Below, piece after piece: positions 33,704 to 41,572 of a stretch of DNA of 64,000 nucleotides. This DNA is from Longimicrobiaceae bacterium. GTDB lineage: Bacteria; Gemmatimonadota; Gemmatimonadetes; Longimicrobiales; Longimicrobiaceae. How positions within the stretch are numbered: the first letter of the stretch is position 1; every line of letters begins with the position of its first letter. Both the position numbers and the translations under genes were made by a program. The DNA lies in contig DASVBS010000060.1 of the NCBI GenBank assembly GCA_036375715.1, positions 1 through 64,000 of the forward strand, written 5' to 3'. Under the pieces are notes generated by a model, which was not told the DNA's origin, did not search any database, and saw nothing but the letters and a program-made list of their open reading frames with translations.

Positions 33704-34779
33704 CTGATCAGCAGCGCTCCGGCAGCGGGCCTGGCGCGCCCCTCGAGATCGCCATCGTGATGCTGACGGCGGTCGGCGACGTGGTGCACGTCCTGCCGGT
33801 GGTGAACTCGCTACGAGCCGCCTATCCGGACGGGCGTATTACCTGGATCGTGCAGCCTGGACCACTCGGTCTGGTGGCCGGTCACCCGGGGGTGGACGAG
33901 CTCATCCCCTTCGATCGCAAGAAGGGGTGGCGTGCCTATCTAGAGTTGCGCCAGAGGCTGCGCGGGCGCCGCTTCGACGTGGTCCTGGCGCTCCAGGACT
34001 ACTTCAAGGCGGGGCTGATCACGGCGATGCTGCGGGCACCGCGCAAGATCGGCATCGACCGGGCGAGGGCGCGCGACCTCAACTGGCTCTTCACCACCGA
34101 GCGGGTTGCGCCGCGACCGCGCGGGCACACCCAGGACCAATACCTGGAGTTCCTGCAGCACCTTGGCATCCCCACCCGTCTCGACTGGAGCGGCCTCGGT
34201 CCCACGCCTGAGGAGGCGAGTCGTTACGCCACGCTGCTCCCGCCGCACCCCGGTCCGACGGTGGCGATCGTGATCGGGACCAGTCGTCCCGCCAAGGAGT
34301 GGCCGGAGGAGCGCTATGCCGCGCTCGCCGACCGGGTGCAGGAAGAGCTGGGCGGACGGGCGGTGATTGTGGGAGGGCGATCGGCCCGGGAGGAGGAGGC
34401 TGCAGCTCGCATCCGCGAGCTGGCGCGGCATCCGCCGCTGGATCTGCGCGAGTGGGACCTGCGGCGGGTGGTCTATCTGCTCGATCGGGCGGACGTGGTC
34501 GTCTCTCCCGATACCGGGCCATTGCACGTGGCCGTGGCTCTCGGGACGCCCAGTGTCGCCTTGATGGGGTACACGAACCCCAAGCGGGTCGGACCGTACC
34601 GTTTCCGCGAGCTGATGGTGGACGCGTTCGGGGATCCCGGGGAGGATTACGGGGTGGATGAGCTCTACCGGCCCGGCAGGATGGAGCGAATCGAGGTAGA
34701 GACGGTGATGGACCGGGTCCGGCTGGCCCTCGAGCGTTATGGAAGGGGTAGCTCGTCCGCAGGCCACGCGGGTCCGTAG
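33700..34779 (+). CDS. GT9 family glycosyltransferase (heptosyltransferase-like), second copy
   Basis: 359 residues. Same architecture as its upstream neighbour, but with the canonical sugar-nucleotide motif VVVSPDTGPLHVAVALGTPSVALMGYTNPKRVGPYR. N-terminal IAIVMLTAVGDVVHVLPVVNSLRAA and HPGVDELIPFDRKKGWRAYLEL fit GT9. A poorly conserved 15-residue lead (MTDQQRSGSGPGAP) precedes the fold. The last 43 nt overlap the 3' end of the Kdo-kinase-like gene on the other strand. Expected to add heptose or a related sugar to the inner LPS core. Confidence 0.88.
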   Translation: MTDQQRSGSGPGAPLEIAIVMLTAVGDVVHVLPVVNSLRAAYPDGRITWIVQPGPLGLVAGHPGVDELIPFDRKKGWRAYLELRQRLRGRRFDVVLALQDYFKAGLITAMLRAPRKIGIDRARARDLNWLFTTERVAPRPRGHTQDQYLEFLQHLGIPTRLDWSGLGPTPEEASRYATLLPPHPGPTVAIVIGTSRPAKEWPEERYAALADRVQEELGGRAVIVGGRSAREEEAAARIRELARHPPLDLREWDLRRVVYLLDRADVVVSPDTGPLHVAVALGTPSVALMGYTNPKRVGPYRFRELMVDAFGDPGEDYGVDELYRPGRMERIEVETVMDRVRLALERYGRGSSSAGHAGP

Positions 34780-35510
34780 CCGGCCCGCAGGCTTGCCCAA
34801 TCTTCGGGGCGCAGCGGAACGCCCAGCTTGGCCGCTGAGCGGGCGAGGCGAAGCAGCTCGCGCGCACGCTGGCGCGAGGGAGCAGCGGCCGGGAGGAGTA
34901 CCGCCCGGTCGAAGTCGATGATGTACACGGTCAGAGCTTCGTCGCCGTCCTGGACCACGAGCAGGTTGCGGAGGTTCAGGTCGGGATGGATGATCCCGGC
35001 GTCGTGCATCCGTCCGATCTGCTCGCCAGCCGCGCCCAGCAAGGCCGAGCGTCGCTCGGCTCCCGCAGCCCCCGCCGTGGCGAGTCTCTCCTCCAGGCCG
35101 CTCGCGCGCGCGATCCTGCGGGTGGCGATCCACGCCCGATAGGCCAATCCGCTCCGTCGCTCTCCCGCGGCGATCACCTCGGGGACGCGCACGCCTGCCG
35201 CGGCGGCGCGCGCGGTGACCCTGGCTTCAGCAAAGGCCCGGTGTCCCGCGAAGTATGCGTCCCCGTTCAGGTGACGCATCAGCCCGCCGCGGTGAAAGCG
35301 CCGGAAGACCGCCTCTCCTCCGTCCGGAAGCGCGAATACGGGATGCTCCGCCCGCCCGCCACCGATCGTTGCCGCGGCGTCGAGCTCCCCCTTCGCAGCC
35401 CCCGCGGCCCACGAGCGGAACCCGGAGCGGACGAGGATTCTCCACCCGCCCACCTCGATCGCCTCGAAGTCCCGGAGCGCCGGATCGCTCAGATAGGCTC
35501 GCCATCGCAT
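34737..35510 (-). CDS. Kdo kinase / LPS kinase-like protein (KdkA, InaA family)
   Basis: Probable ATP-dependent kinase that phosphorylates a Kdo or core sugar of LPS. 257 residues from ATG 35510 (a TTG at 35519 adds three). Eukaryotic-kinase-like features: an N-terminal lobe with GGEAVFRRFHRGGLMRHL, as in KdkA, then the catalytic loop IIHPDLNLRNLLV (HxDxNxxN) and the metal motif IIDFDRA. It converges with the second GT9 gene, overlapping its 3' end by 43 nt, and diverges from the PorX-like gene. The neighbourhood supports an LPS-core target, but which sugar is modified cannot be seen. Confidence 0.8.
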   Translation of the reverse strand: MRWRAYLSDPALRDFEAIEVGGWRILVRSGFRSWAAGAAKGELDAAATIGGGRAEHPVFALPDGGEAVFRRFHRGGLMRHLNGDAYFAGHRAFAEARVTARAAAAGVRVPEVIAAGERRSGLAYRAWIATRRIARASGLEERLATAGAAGAERRSALLGAAGEQIGRMHDAGIIHPDLNLRNLLVVQDGDEALTVYIIDFDRAVLLPAAAPSRQRARELLRLARSAAKLGVPLRPEDWASLRAGYGPAWPADELPLP

Positions 35511-35667
35511 GCCTGCCAAGCTAGGCGGTTCAGGCGCCCGGGGCGAGGGAACGTAATCCGTTGGCGCCGACCCTGCCGCATGCCTCGGCGTCCGCAGAGT
35601 GGACGGACCGCTTTCCCCAAGGGAGGGTTTGACTTCCGTCGCTGAATTTCTCTACCTTCCTCGTACG

Positions 35668-37227
35668 ATGACCGCGAATTCCAAACGCCTCCTCTGGGTC
35701 GACGATGAGATCGATCTACTCCGCCCCCACCTGCTCTTCGTGCAGGGGAGGGGCTATCATATTGACGCGGTCGCAAACGGCGACGACGCGCTGGAGCTGA
35801 TCCGTCTCCACCCCTACGACCTGGTGCTGTTGGACGAGCAGATGCCGGGACGTTCGGGGATGGAGGTGTTCGACGAGCTGCGCCGCATCGATCCGCTGGT
35901 GCCGGTGGTCATGGTCACCAAGAGCGAGGAAGATCGCACCATGACCGAAGCGATCGGCCGCCGCGTCGCCGACTACCTGGTCAAACCCACCTCACCACGG
36001 CAGGTCCTGTCCGTCGTTACCCGGCTGCTGGAGGGCGAGACCATCCAACAGCAGCACGTCGCTCGCGAATTCACCTTCCGCTTCCGGGAGCTGAACGCGC
36101 AGCGCGGCGTGGAGCGTGGGTGGCGCGAGTGGAGCGAGACCTACTCCGAGATCGTAGACTGGGAGCTGCGGCTGCGCGAAGCGGGCGAGACCGGGCTGCT
36201 CTCCTCGCTGGAGACCCTGCTGGACGACTTCCGCCGGGAGTTCTGCCGATTCGTGGTGCAGAACTACGGCGAATGGGTGAACGGCGCGCCGAATCGCCCT
36301 CCGCTCTCCATCGATCTCGTCCCACGCTTCCTGCTTCCGCTGCTGGGATCGAATCGGAGCGTCCTCTTCGTGATCGTGGATTGCCTCCGCCTCGACCAGT
36401 GGCGCACGATCCTGCCGATCCTCGCGAACTTCGCGGAGGTTGAGGAGGCGCTGTACTACTCGATCCTGCCTTCCGCGACGCCTTATTCGCGCAACGCCAT
36501 CTTCTCCGGCTGGTTCCCCGACGAGATCGCGGAGGCGTACCCCGGCTGGTGGGACCGTGAGGGTGAGGGCGGATTGAACACCTTCGAGGATCAGCTGTTC
36601 GCCGCCCAGATTCGTCGCCTCGTCGGACAGGATCTCCCGATCCACTACGAGAAGGTCTTCAGCGCCAACGACGGCGAGCTGATGCTCCACCGCCTCCCGG
36701 GCTACCTCGGGCAGCCGGGCGTCACCGCGGTGGTGTTCAACTTCGTCGACATGCTGACCCACGGGCGCTCAGAGTCCGCGATCCTGCTCGAAGTGGCGCG
36801 CGACAACGAGGCGCTGCGGGCGCTGTCACGGCAGTGGTTCGAGCGCTCGCAGGCGCTCACGGCGATTCGCGAAGCGGTGCGCATGGGGGTGCCGGTGCTG
36901 GTCACCACCGACCACGGATCCATCCACTGTCACCGTCCGGTGACGGTGTACGCCAAGCGCGACGCAACCCAGAATCTGCGCTACAAGTTCGGCGACGACC
37001 TGCGCGCGCAGGATCCCTCGCTGGTCTTCTCCGTCGGTGACGAGCGCATCCTCCGCTTCCCGGCCGGGCGCACGGCCACGCGCTACCTGATCGGCCTGGA
37101 GGATGCCTTCTTCGTCTATCCCACCAAGCTGCGGCAGTACCAGGCGCGCTATAGAGGTAGCTTCCTGCACGGGGGTGTGAGCCCGGAGGAGATGATCCTG
37201 CCGGTTGCGCTGCTGACGGCGCGATGA
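35668..37227 (+). CDS. porX: PorX-like response regulator with PglZ alkaline-phosphatase-fold domain
   Basis: 519 residues, almost the same length as PorX of Porphyromonas. Receiver domain at 1-125: acidic pair Asp12-Asp13, phospho-acceptor Asp56 in LLDEQMPG, Thr84, Lys106 in LVKPTSP. A helical linker follows (about 130-210). The PglZ effector at about 215-519 has the metal and nucleophile marks of the alkaline phosphatase superfamily: VIVDCLRLDQW, the Thr in PSATPYSRNAIFSG, NFVDMLTHG, TTDHGSIHCH and SFLHGGVSPEEM. In Bacteroidota, PorX controls type IX secretion and has been shown to cleave oligonucleotides. No PorY kinase, SigP or T9SS gene is in the window. The stop overlaps the ABC exporter start (ATGA). 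Confidence 0.88.
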   Translation: MTANSKRLLWVDDEIDLLRPHLLFVQGRGYHIDAVANGDDALELIRLHPYDLVLLDEQMPGRSGMEVFDELRRIDPLVPVVMVTKSEEDRTMTEAIGRRVADYLVKPTSPRQVLSVVTRLLEGETIQQQHVAREFTFRFRELNAQRGVERGWREWSETYSEIVDWELRLREAGETGLLSSLETLLDDFRREFCRFVVQNYGEWVNGAPNRPPLSIDLVPRFLLPLLGSNRSVLFVIVDCLRLDQWRTILPILANFAEVEEALYYSILPSATPYSRNAIFSGWFPDEIAEAYPGWWDREGEGGLNTFEDQLFAAQIRRLVGQDLPIHYEKVFSANDGELMLHRLPGYLGQPGVTAVVFNFVDMLTHGRSESAILLEVARDNEALRALSRQWFERSQALTAIREAVRMGVPVLVTTDHGSIHCHRPVTVYAKRDATQNLRYKFGDDLRAQDPSLVFSVGDERILRFPAGRTATRYLIGLEDAFFVYPTKLRQYQARYRGSFLHGGVSPEEMILPVALLTAR

Positions 37228-39095
37228 AGCTCTACCTCCGCATCCTGGGCTTTCTCAAGCCCCACGCCGGGGTCTTTCTGGCGTCGATCGTGGCGATGAC
37301 CATCTTCGCCGCGCTCGACGTCTCCAGCTTCATCCTGCTGGCCCCCTTCCTGGCCGTGCTCTTCCGATCGGAGGCGGCGGCGACCACCCCGGGCGTGGAG
37401 GTGCTGCAGGAGGGCGGTGGGGCGATCGGGGACCTCATCCAGTGGGCGGTCTCGGACATGGTGGAGCAGGCGCCTCCAATGGAGGCACTGCGCAACGTGG
37501 TCCTGCTGCTCTTCGCCGTCTACCTCGTCAAGAACGTCGCGTTGTACGTGCAGCAGTACACGGTCTCGGTGGTGCAGGGACGGGTGACCCGCGACCTGCG
37601 CAACGCGATGTACGACCACCTGCTGCGCCTGGGCTTCCCCTACTTTCAGCGCACCCGCACGGGTCAGGTCATCTCGCGGGTCACCGTCGACGTCGACCAG
37701 ATTCGCTCTCTGGTCACGCAGAACCTCGCCAAGGCGGTTTCGTCGTTCATCCAGGTCGTCTTTCTTCTGACGTCGCTCCTTCTGCTCTCCTGGAAACTGA
37801 CTCTGGTGGCGGCGCTCTCGCTTCCCCCCATGGTCGGGCTGTGGGCGCGCTTCCGCTCGCGCTTGCGGGTCGGGGTGTTGAAGGTGCTGGACGCGGTGGG
37901 CGAGCTCTCCTCGCACGTGCAGGAGACAGTCTCGGGGATAAGGCTGGTGAAGGCGTCGGGTTCTGAGCCCTGGGAGGCGCGGCGATTCCGCGCGCTCACC
38001 CAGCGGCATTACAAGGCCTTCGTACGCAACGAACGGTGGCGGCAGTTCTTCCCGCCCGCCACCGAGATGGTGATCGCGGTCGCGGTGCTGGCGCTGCTCT
38101 GGTACGGCAGCTACCTCGTGCTCGAGGAGGAGTCGCTGACGGCGGAGTACTTCCTGCTCTCCCTGGGCTTCGCCATGAAGCTGATGGCGCCGGCCAAGTT
38201 CCTGGGGCAGTTCCCCTCCGTCGTGCAGCCCGGCCTTGCCGCCGCGGAGCGAGCCTTCGAGATCATGGACGCGCCCCCCGAGGTGCTGGACCGGCCGGGT
38301 GCGCACCCGGTCGAGCGCTTCCGCGATGCCCTGCATTTCGAAGGGGTTTCCTTCGAGTACCAGCCGGGAGAGCCGGTTCTGAGGGACATCGATCTCACCA
38401 TTCCGGCGGGCGAAGTGGTTGCCCTGGTGGGCGCCAGTGGGGCGGGGAAGAGCACCCTGGTCGACCTGATTCCCCGCTTCCACGATCCCACTGCGGGGCG
38501 AGTGACCGTGGACGGCGTCGATCTGCGTAAGGTGCAGCTTGCGACGTGGCGGGCGCAGCTCGGGATCGTCACCCAGGAAACCATCCTGTTCCACGACACG
38601 GTGCGGGCGAACATCGCCTACGGGACCGAGAACCCTTCGCAGGAGGCGGTCGAGGCCGCGGCGCGGGCGGCGTACGCCCACGATTTCATCATGGAGATGC
38701 CGGACGGCTACGACACCGTGATCGGCGAGCGCGGGGTGCGGCTATCGGGCGGCCAGCGCCAGCGCATCGCCATCGCGCGGGCACTCTTCCGCAATCCGCC
38801 CATCCTGATCCTGGACGAGGCGACCAGTGCCCTGGACACGGAAAGCGAGCTGCTGGTGCAGCAGGCGATCGAGGAGCTGGTGCACAACCGCACCGTGGTG
38901 GTGATCGCCCACCGCCTCTCCACCGTGCGACGTGCCGACCAGATCGTCGTTCTGGAAGGGGGGCGGATCGTGGAGCGCGGGACGCACGACGAGTTGCTGG
39001 CGCTCGAGGGCGTGTACCACCGGCTGTACCGCTTGCAGTTTGCCGCCTCCGAGGAACAGCAGCCGGCAGAAACTGAGGTTCCCGGACGGCATTAA
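37224..39095 (+). CDS. msbA: MsbA-like ABC exporter (membrane plus ATPase domains)
   Basis: Half-transporter that works as a dimer; by context it should flip lipid A-core or a similar lipid-linked glycan across the inner membrane. 623 residues. Six spans in residues 1 to about 330, with coupling helices (TRDLRNAMYDHLLRLGFPYFQRTRTGQVISRVTVDVDQI). The ATPase domain follows from about 370: Walker A GASGAGKST, signature LSGGQRQRIAIARAL, Walker B ILILDEATSALD, switch IAHRLST. A long first periplasmic loop (about residues 48-85, AATTPGVEVLQEGGGAIGD) is larger than in E. coli MsbA. It is coupled to porX by ATGA. Confidence 0.88.
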   Translation: MKLYLRILGFLKPHAGVFLASIVAMTIFAALDVSSFILLAPFLAVLFRSEAAATTPGVEVLQEGGGAIGDLIQWAVSDMVEQAPPMEALRNVVLLLFAVYLVKNVALYVQQYTVSVVQGRVTRDLRNAMYDHLLRLGFPYFQRTRTGQVISRVTVDVDQIRSLVTQNLAKAVSSFIQVVFLLTSLLLLSWKLTLVAALSLPPMVGLWARFRSRLRVGVLKVLDAVGELSSHVQETVSGIRLVKASGSEPWEARRFRALTQRHYKAFVRNERWRQFFPPATEMVIAVAVLALLWYGSYLVLEEESLTAEYFLLSLGFAMKLMAPAKFLGQFPSVVQPGLAAAERAFEIMDAPPEVLDRPGAHPVERFRDALHFEGVSFEYQPGEPVLRDIDLTIPAGEVVALVGASGAGKSTLVDLIPRFHDPTAGRVTVDGVDLRKVQLATWRAQLGIVTQETILFHDTVRANIAYGTENPSQEAVEAAARAAYAHDFIMEMPDGYDTVIGERGVRLSGGQRQRIAIARALFRNPPILILDEATSALDTESELLVQQAIEELVHNRTVVVIAHRLSTVRRADQIVVLEGGRIVERGTHDELLALEGVYHRLYRLQFAASEEQQPAETEVPGRH

Positions 39096-39113
39096 GCCGC
39101 AAGGTCGGCGTGC

Positions 39114-39135
39114 GGGCGCCCACCAGGGGGCGCCC
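39114..39135 (+). other. GC hairpin after the ABC exporter gene
   Basis: GGGCGCC at 39114-39120 pairs with GGCGCCC at 39129-39135. There is no T tract. It lies 19 nt after the msbA-like stop in a 218-nt gap and may help to end transcription. Confidence 0.35.
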
Positions 39136-39313
39136 CGACAGGCCAGTCCGGTGCCGTTTTCCGGGGGGCCGCGACGCATAGTCGCCGCGAAATTCCTCGC
39201 GGGATTGACAAGGATGCGGAACGGGCGTCCGGAACGGCCCGGCGCCTGCGCACCACGGTCTTAGGACATCCGCGCTCACGACTCGAACTACAAAGCCTGA
39301 ATCAAGGACGCTC

Positions 39314-40441
39314 ATGCAAGTTCCGTTGCTGGACCTGACGCGGCAGTACCAGACGATCGCTGCGCAGATCGACCAGGCGATCTCGGGGGTGGTGAAGTCC
39401 CAGCACTTCATCCTCGGGCCGCGGGTGGAGGCCTTTGAGCGGCAGGTGGAGGAGACCCTGGGAGTGCACCACGCGGTGGGGTGCGCGAGCGGCACCGACG
39501 CGCTGCTGCTGTCGCTGCGGGCGCTGGACGTGAAGCCGGGGGACGAGGTGGTGACCACGCCTTTCACCTTCTTCGCCACTGCCGGCGCGATCCACAACGT
39601 GGGCGCGCGGCCGGTATTTGCCGACATCCAGCCGGACACCTTCAACCTGGACCCCGAGGCGGCCGCCGCCGCGGTGACCTCCGCGACCCGGGCGATGATC
39701 CCGGTGCACCTGTTCGGGCAGATGGCGGACATGACCGCCTTCCGTTCGCTCGCCGATCGGGCTGGCATCGGCCTGATCGAGGATGCCGCGCAGGCCATCG
39801 GGGCGCGTCAGCGCCGCCCCGACGGGAGCTGGATCACCGCCGGTACCCTCGGCGACGCTTGCGCTTTCTCCTTCTTTCCCTCGAAGAACCTCGGCGGGTT
39901 CGGCGACGGGGGGATGATCGTCACGCCCCGCCAGGAGGTGGCGGAACGCCTCAAGCGTCTCCGCGTTCACGGGGGGCGGCAGATGTACCACCACGAGGAG
40001 GTCGGCTACAACTCCCGGCTCGACGCCCTCCAGGCCGCCGTCCTCGCGGTCAAGCTGCCCTCGCTGCAGGCCTGGAGCGAGGCGCGACGCCGCAACGCGC
40101 AGTTCTACGACGAAGCTCTAGCCGGGCTCGAGGGCGTCCGGACGCCGACCGTGCGCCCAGAGAACGAGGCGATCTACAACCAGTACACCATCCGGGTGCT
40201 CGACGGGCGTCGCGACGCGCTCGTCGCACACCTGCGCGAACGGGGTGTGGGGTCGGCGATCTACTACCCGCTCCCCCTCCACCTGCAGGAATGCTTCGCC
40301 TACCTGGGTCACCGCGAAGGGGAGTTCCCCCACGCCGAGCAGGCGAGCCGCGAGGTATTGTCGCTTCCGGTCTTCCCCGAGCTGAGGGAAGAGGAGCGGG
40401 AGTACGTCGCGGATTCGATCCGAAGCTTCTTCGGCGCCTGA
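39314..40441 (+). CDS. DegT/DnrJ/EryC1/StrS family sugar aminotransferase
   Basis: PLP-dependent transamination of a nucleotide-linked keto-sugar. 375 residues. VPLLDLTRQYQTIAAQIDQAI at the start, GCASGTDALLLSLRAL, IPVHLFGQMADM, EDAAQAIGA and SFFPSKNLGGFGDGG with the PLP lysine at Lys191 are all present. The C-terminus has the family end (ECFAYLGHREGEFPHAEQASREVLSLPVFPEL). The RfbB gene 4 kb downstream could supply a 4-keto-6-deoxy sugar substrate, which would make an amino-deoxy sugar for the O-chain. Preceded by a 218-nt gap, so it may begin a new transcript. Confidence 0.92.
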   Translation: MQVPLLDLTRQYQTIAAQIDQAISGVVKSQHFILGPRVEAFERQVEETLGVHHAVGCASGTDALLLSLRALDVKPGDEVVTTPFTFFATAGAIHNVGARPVFADIQPDTFNLDPEAAAAAVTSATRAMIPVHLFGQMADMTAFRSLADRAGIGLIEDAAQAIGARQRRPDGSWITAGTLGDACAFSFFPSKNLGGFGDGGMIVTPRQEVAERLKRLRVHGGRQMYHHEEVGYNSRLDALQAAVLAVKLPSLQAWSEARRRNAQFYDEALAGLEGVRTPTVRPENEAIYNQYTIRVLDGRRDALVAHLRERGVGSAIYYPLPLHLQECFAYLGHREGEFPHAEQASREVLSLPVFPELREEEREYVADSIRSFFGA

Positions 40442-40462
40442 GCGAGACAGGAAAAGCGCGCG

Positions 40463-41572
40463 ATGTTCGTCGCGGCGCACAACGGTGCCCGCATCTGGGG
40501 GGGCGCGGAGCTCGCGCTCGCGCGTCTGCTCGCGGGCCTGCAGGGCCGTGGGCACCGGGTGCTGCTCTACTGCAACCGGCCGGTCGTTGCCGAAGGAGCA
40601 GCGCGCATGGGCGTGCCTTCCCGCATCGCGCACATCGGAGGCGACGTCGCCATCTTCGACGCCGTGCGTTTCGGTCTCCACCTGCGCAACGCGCCGCCGG
40701 ACGTGCTGATCGTGGGGACGTACAAGAAGCTGTTTCACGCCGTTCTCGCGGCGCGGATCGGGCACATTCCGCGTGTGGTCGCGCGCGTGGGGCTCGAGAG
40801 CGACGTCCCGCGAGCGTGGAAGTATCGCTATGCCCTCCGCCACGGTGTGGATCTCGTGGTGGTGACCGCTGAACGGATGCGCGGGCCCTTCGTAGACCTG
40901 CTCGGAGAGGATTCCGGACGGGTGACGGTGATCCCGAACGCAGCACCGTCGCCGCCTGAGCTGCCGTCGCGGGCCGCCGCGCGGGCTGAGCTGGGCCTTC
41001 CACCCGCCGCCCCGCTGATTGGAGTGGTGGCGAGGCTGGCCAGTCAGAAGCGCCTCGATCGGTTTCTGCGCGCGCTGTCGCGCCTTTCTCCCGAGGTGCA
41101 CGGGGTCATTGCGGGCGATGGTCCGGAGCGGGCCGCGCTCGAGCAGCTCTCCCGTGACCTCGGCCTCGGCGGCCGGGTCCACTTCCTCGGGCATCGCGAA
41201 CATCCCTGGCCGGTGTACGCCGCCCTCGACCTGATGGTGATCTCATCGGATCGCGAGGGAATGAGCAACGCCATGCTGGAGGCGATCGCCGCCGGTGTTC
41301 CCGTCCTCAGCACACCCGTCAGCGGGGCGGCTGACGCCCTCCACGCCGAGCCGGACGGCCGCCGCCCCGGCGTGGTGCTGGAAACCTTCTCCGAGGAGGA
41401 GCTCGCAACCGTTCTCCACGAAGTGATCTCCTCGCCTACCAGGCTGGCAGAAATGCGTGAGGCGGCCTGCGCCCGCGCCCGTTCCGAGTTCAATTTCGAC
41501 CTCCTGCTGGACCGCTGGGAGGCGGCCCTCACCGGCGGAATGAATCCCAGCGGTTCCATGCTCACGCGATGA
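40463..41572 (+). CDS. GT4 family glycosyltransferase
   Basis: Retaining glycosyltransferase of the GT-B fold. 369 residues. The N-terminal GGAELALARLLAGLQGRGHRVLLYC loop is typical of acceptor-side GT4 domains. In the second half come VIPNAAP, GVVARLASQKRLDRFLRAL, IAGDGPERAALEQL, VHFLGHRE and the donor-site SSDREGMSNAMLEAIAAGVPVLST (E-x7-E). It starts without the usual leading residues (MFVAAHNGARIWGG), so an earlier non-ATG start is possible, although none is obvious. Overlaps the next gene by ATGA. It should build the surface glycan encoded here. Confidence 0.9.
   Translation: MFVAAHNGARIWGGAELALARLLAGLQGRGHRVLLYCNRPVVAEGAARMGVPSRIAHIGGDVAIFDAVRFGLHLRNAPPDVLIVGTYKKLFHAVLAARIGHIPRVVARVGLESDVPRAWKYRYALRHGVDLVVVTAERMRGPFVDLLGEDSGRVTVIPNAAPSPPELPSRAAARAELGLPPAAPLIGVVARLASQKRLDRFLRALSRLSPEVHGVIAGDGPERAALEQLSRDLGLGGRVHFLGHREHPWPVYAALDLMVISSDREGMSNAMLEAIAAGVPVLSTPVSGAADALHAEPDGRRPGVVLETFSEEELATVLHEVISSPTRLAEMREAACARARSEFNFDLLLDRWEAALTGGMNPSGSMLTR

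Noticed and set aside
35629-35658. TTGACT with TACCTT as porX promoter
   Set aside because: Only three of six -10 positions match and the spacing is 18 nt; not strong enough to list as a site.
35668-39095. PglZ domain as part of a BREX phage-defence system
   Set aside because: BREX PglZ proteins lack a receiver domain and come with brxC, pglX and others, none of which is present; length and layout fit PorX.
39205-39210. TTGACA before the DegT aminotransferase gene as a -35 box
   Set aside because: No AT-rich -10 sequence lies 16-18 nt downstream; the region is GC-rich there.
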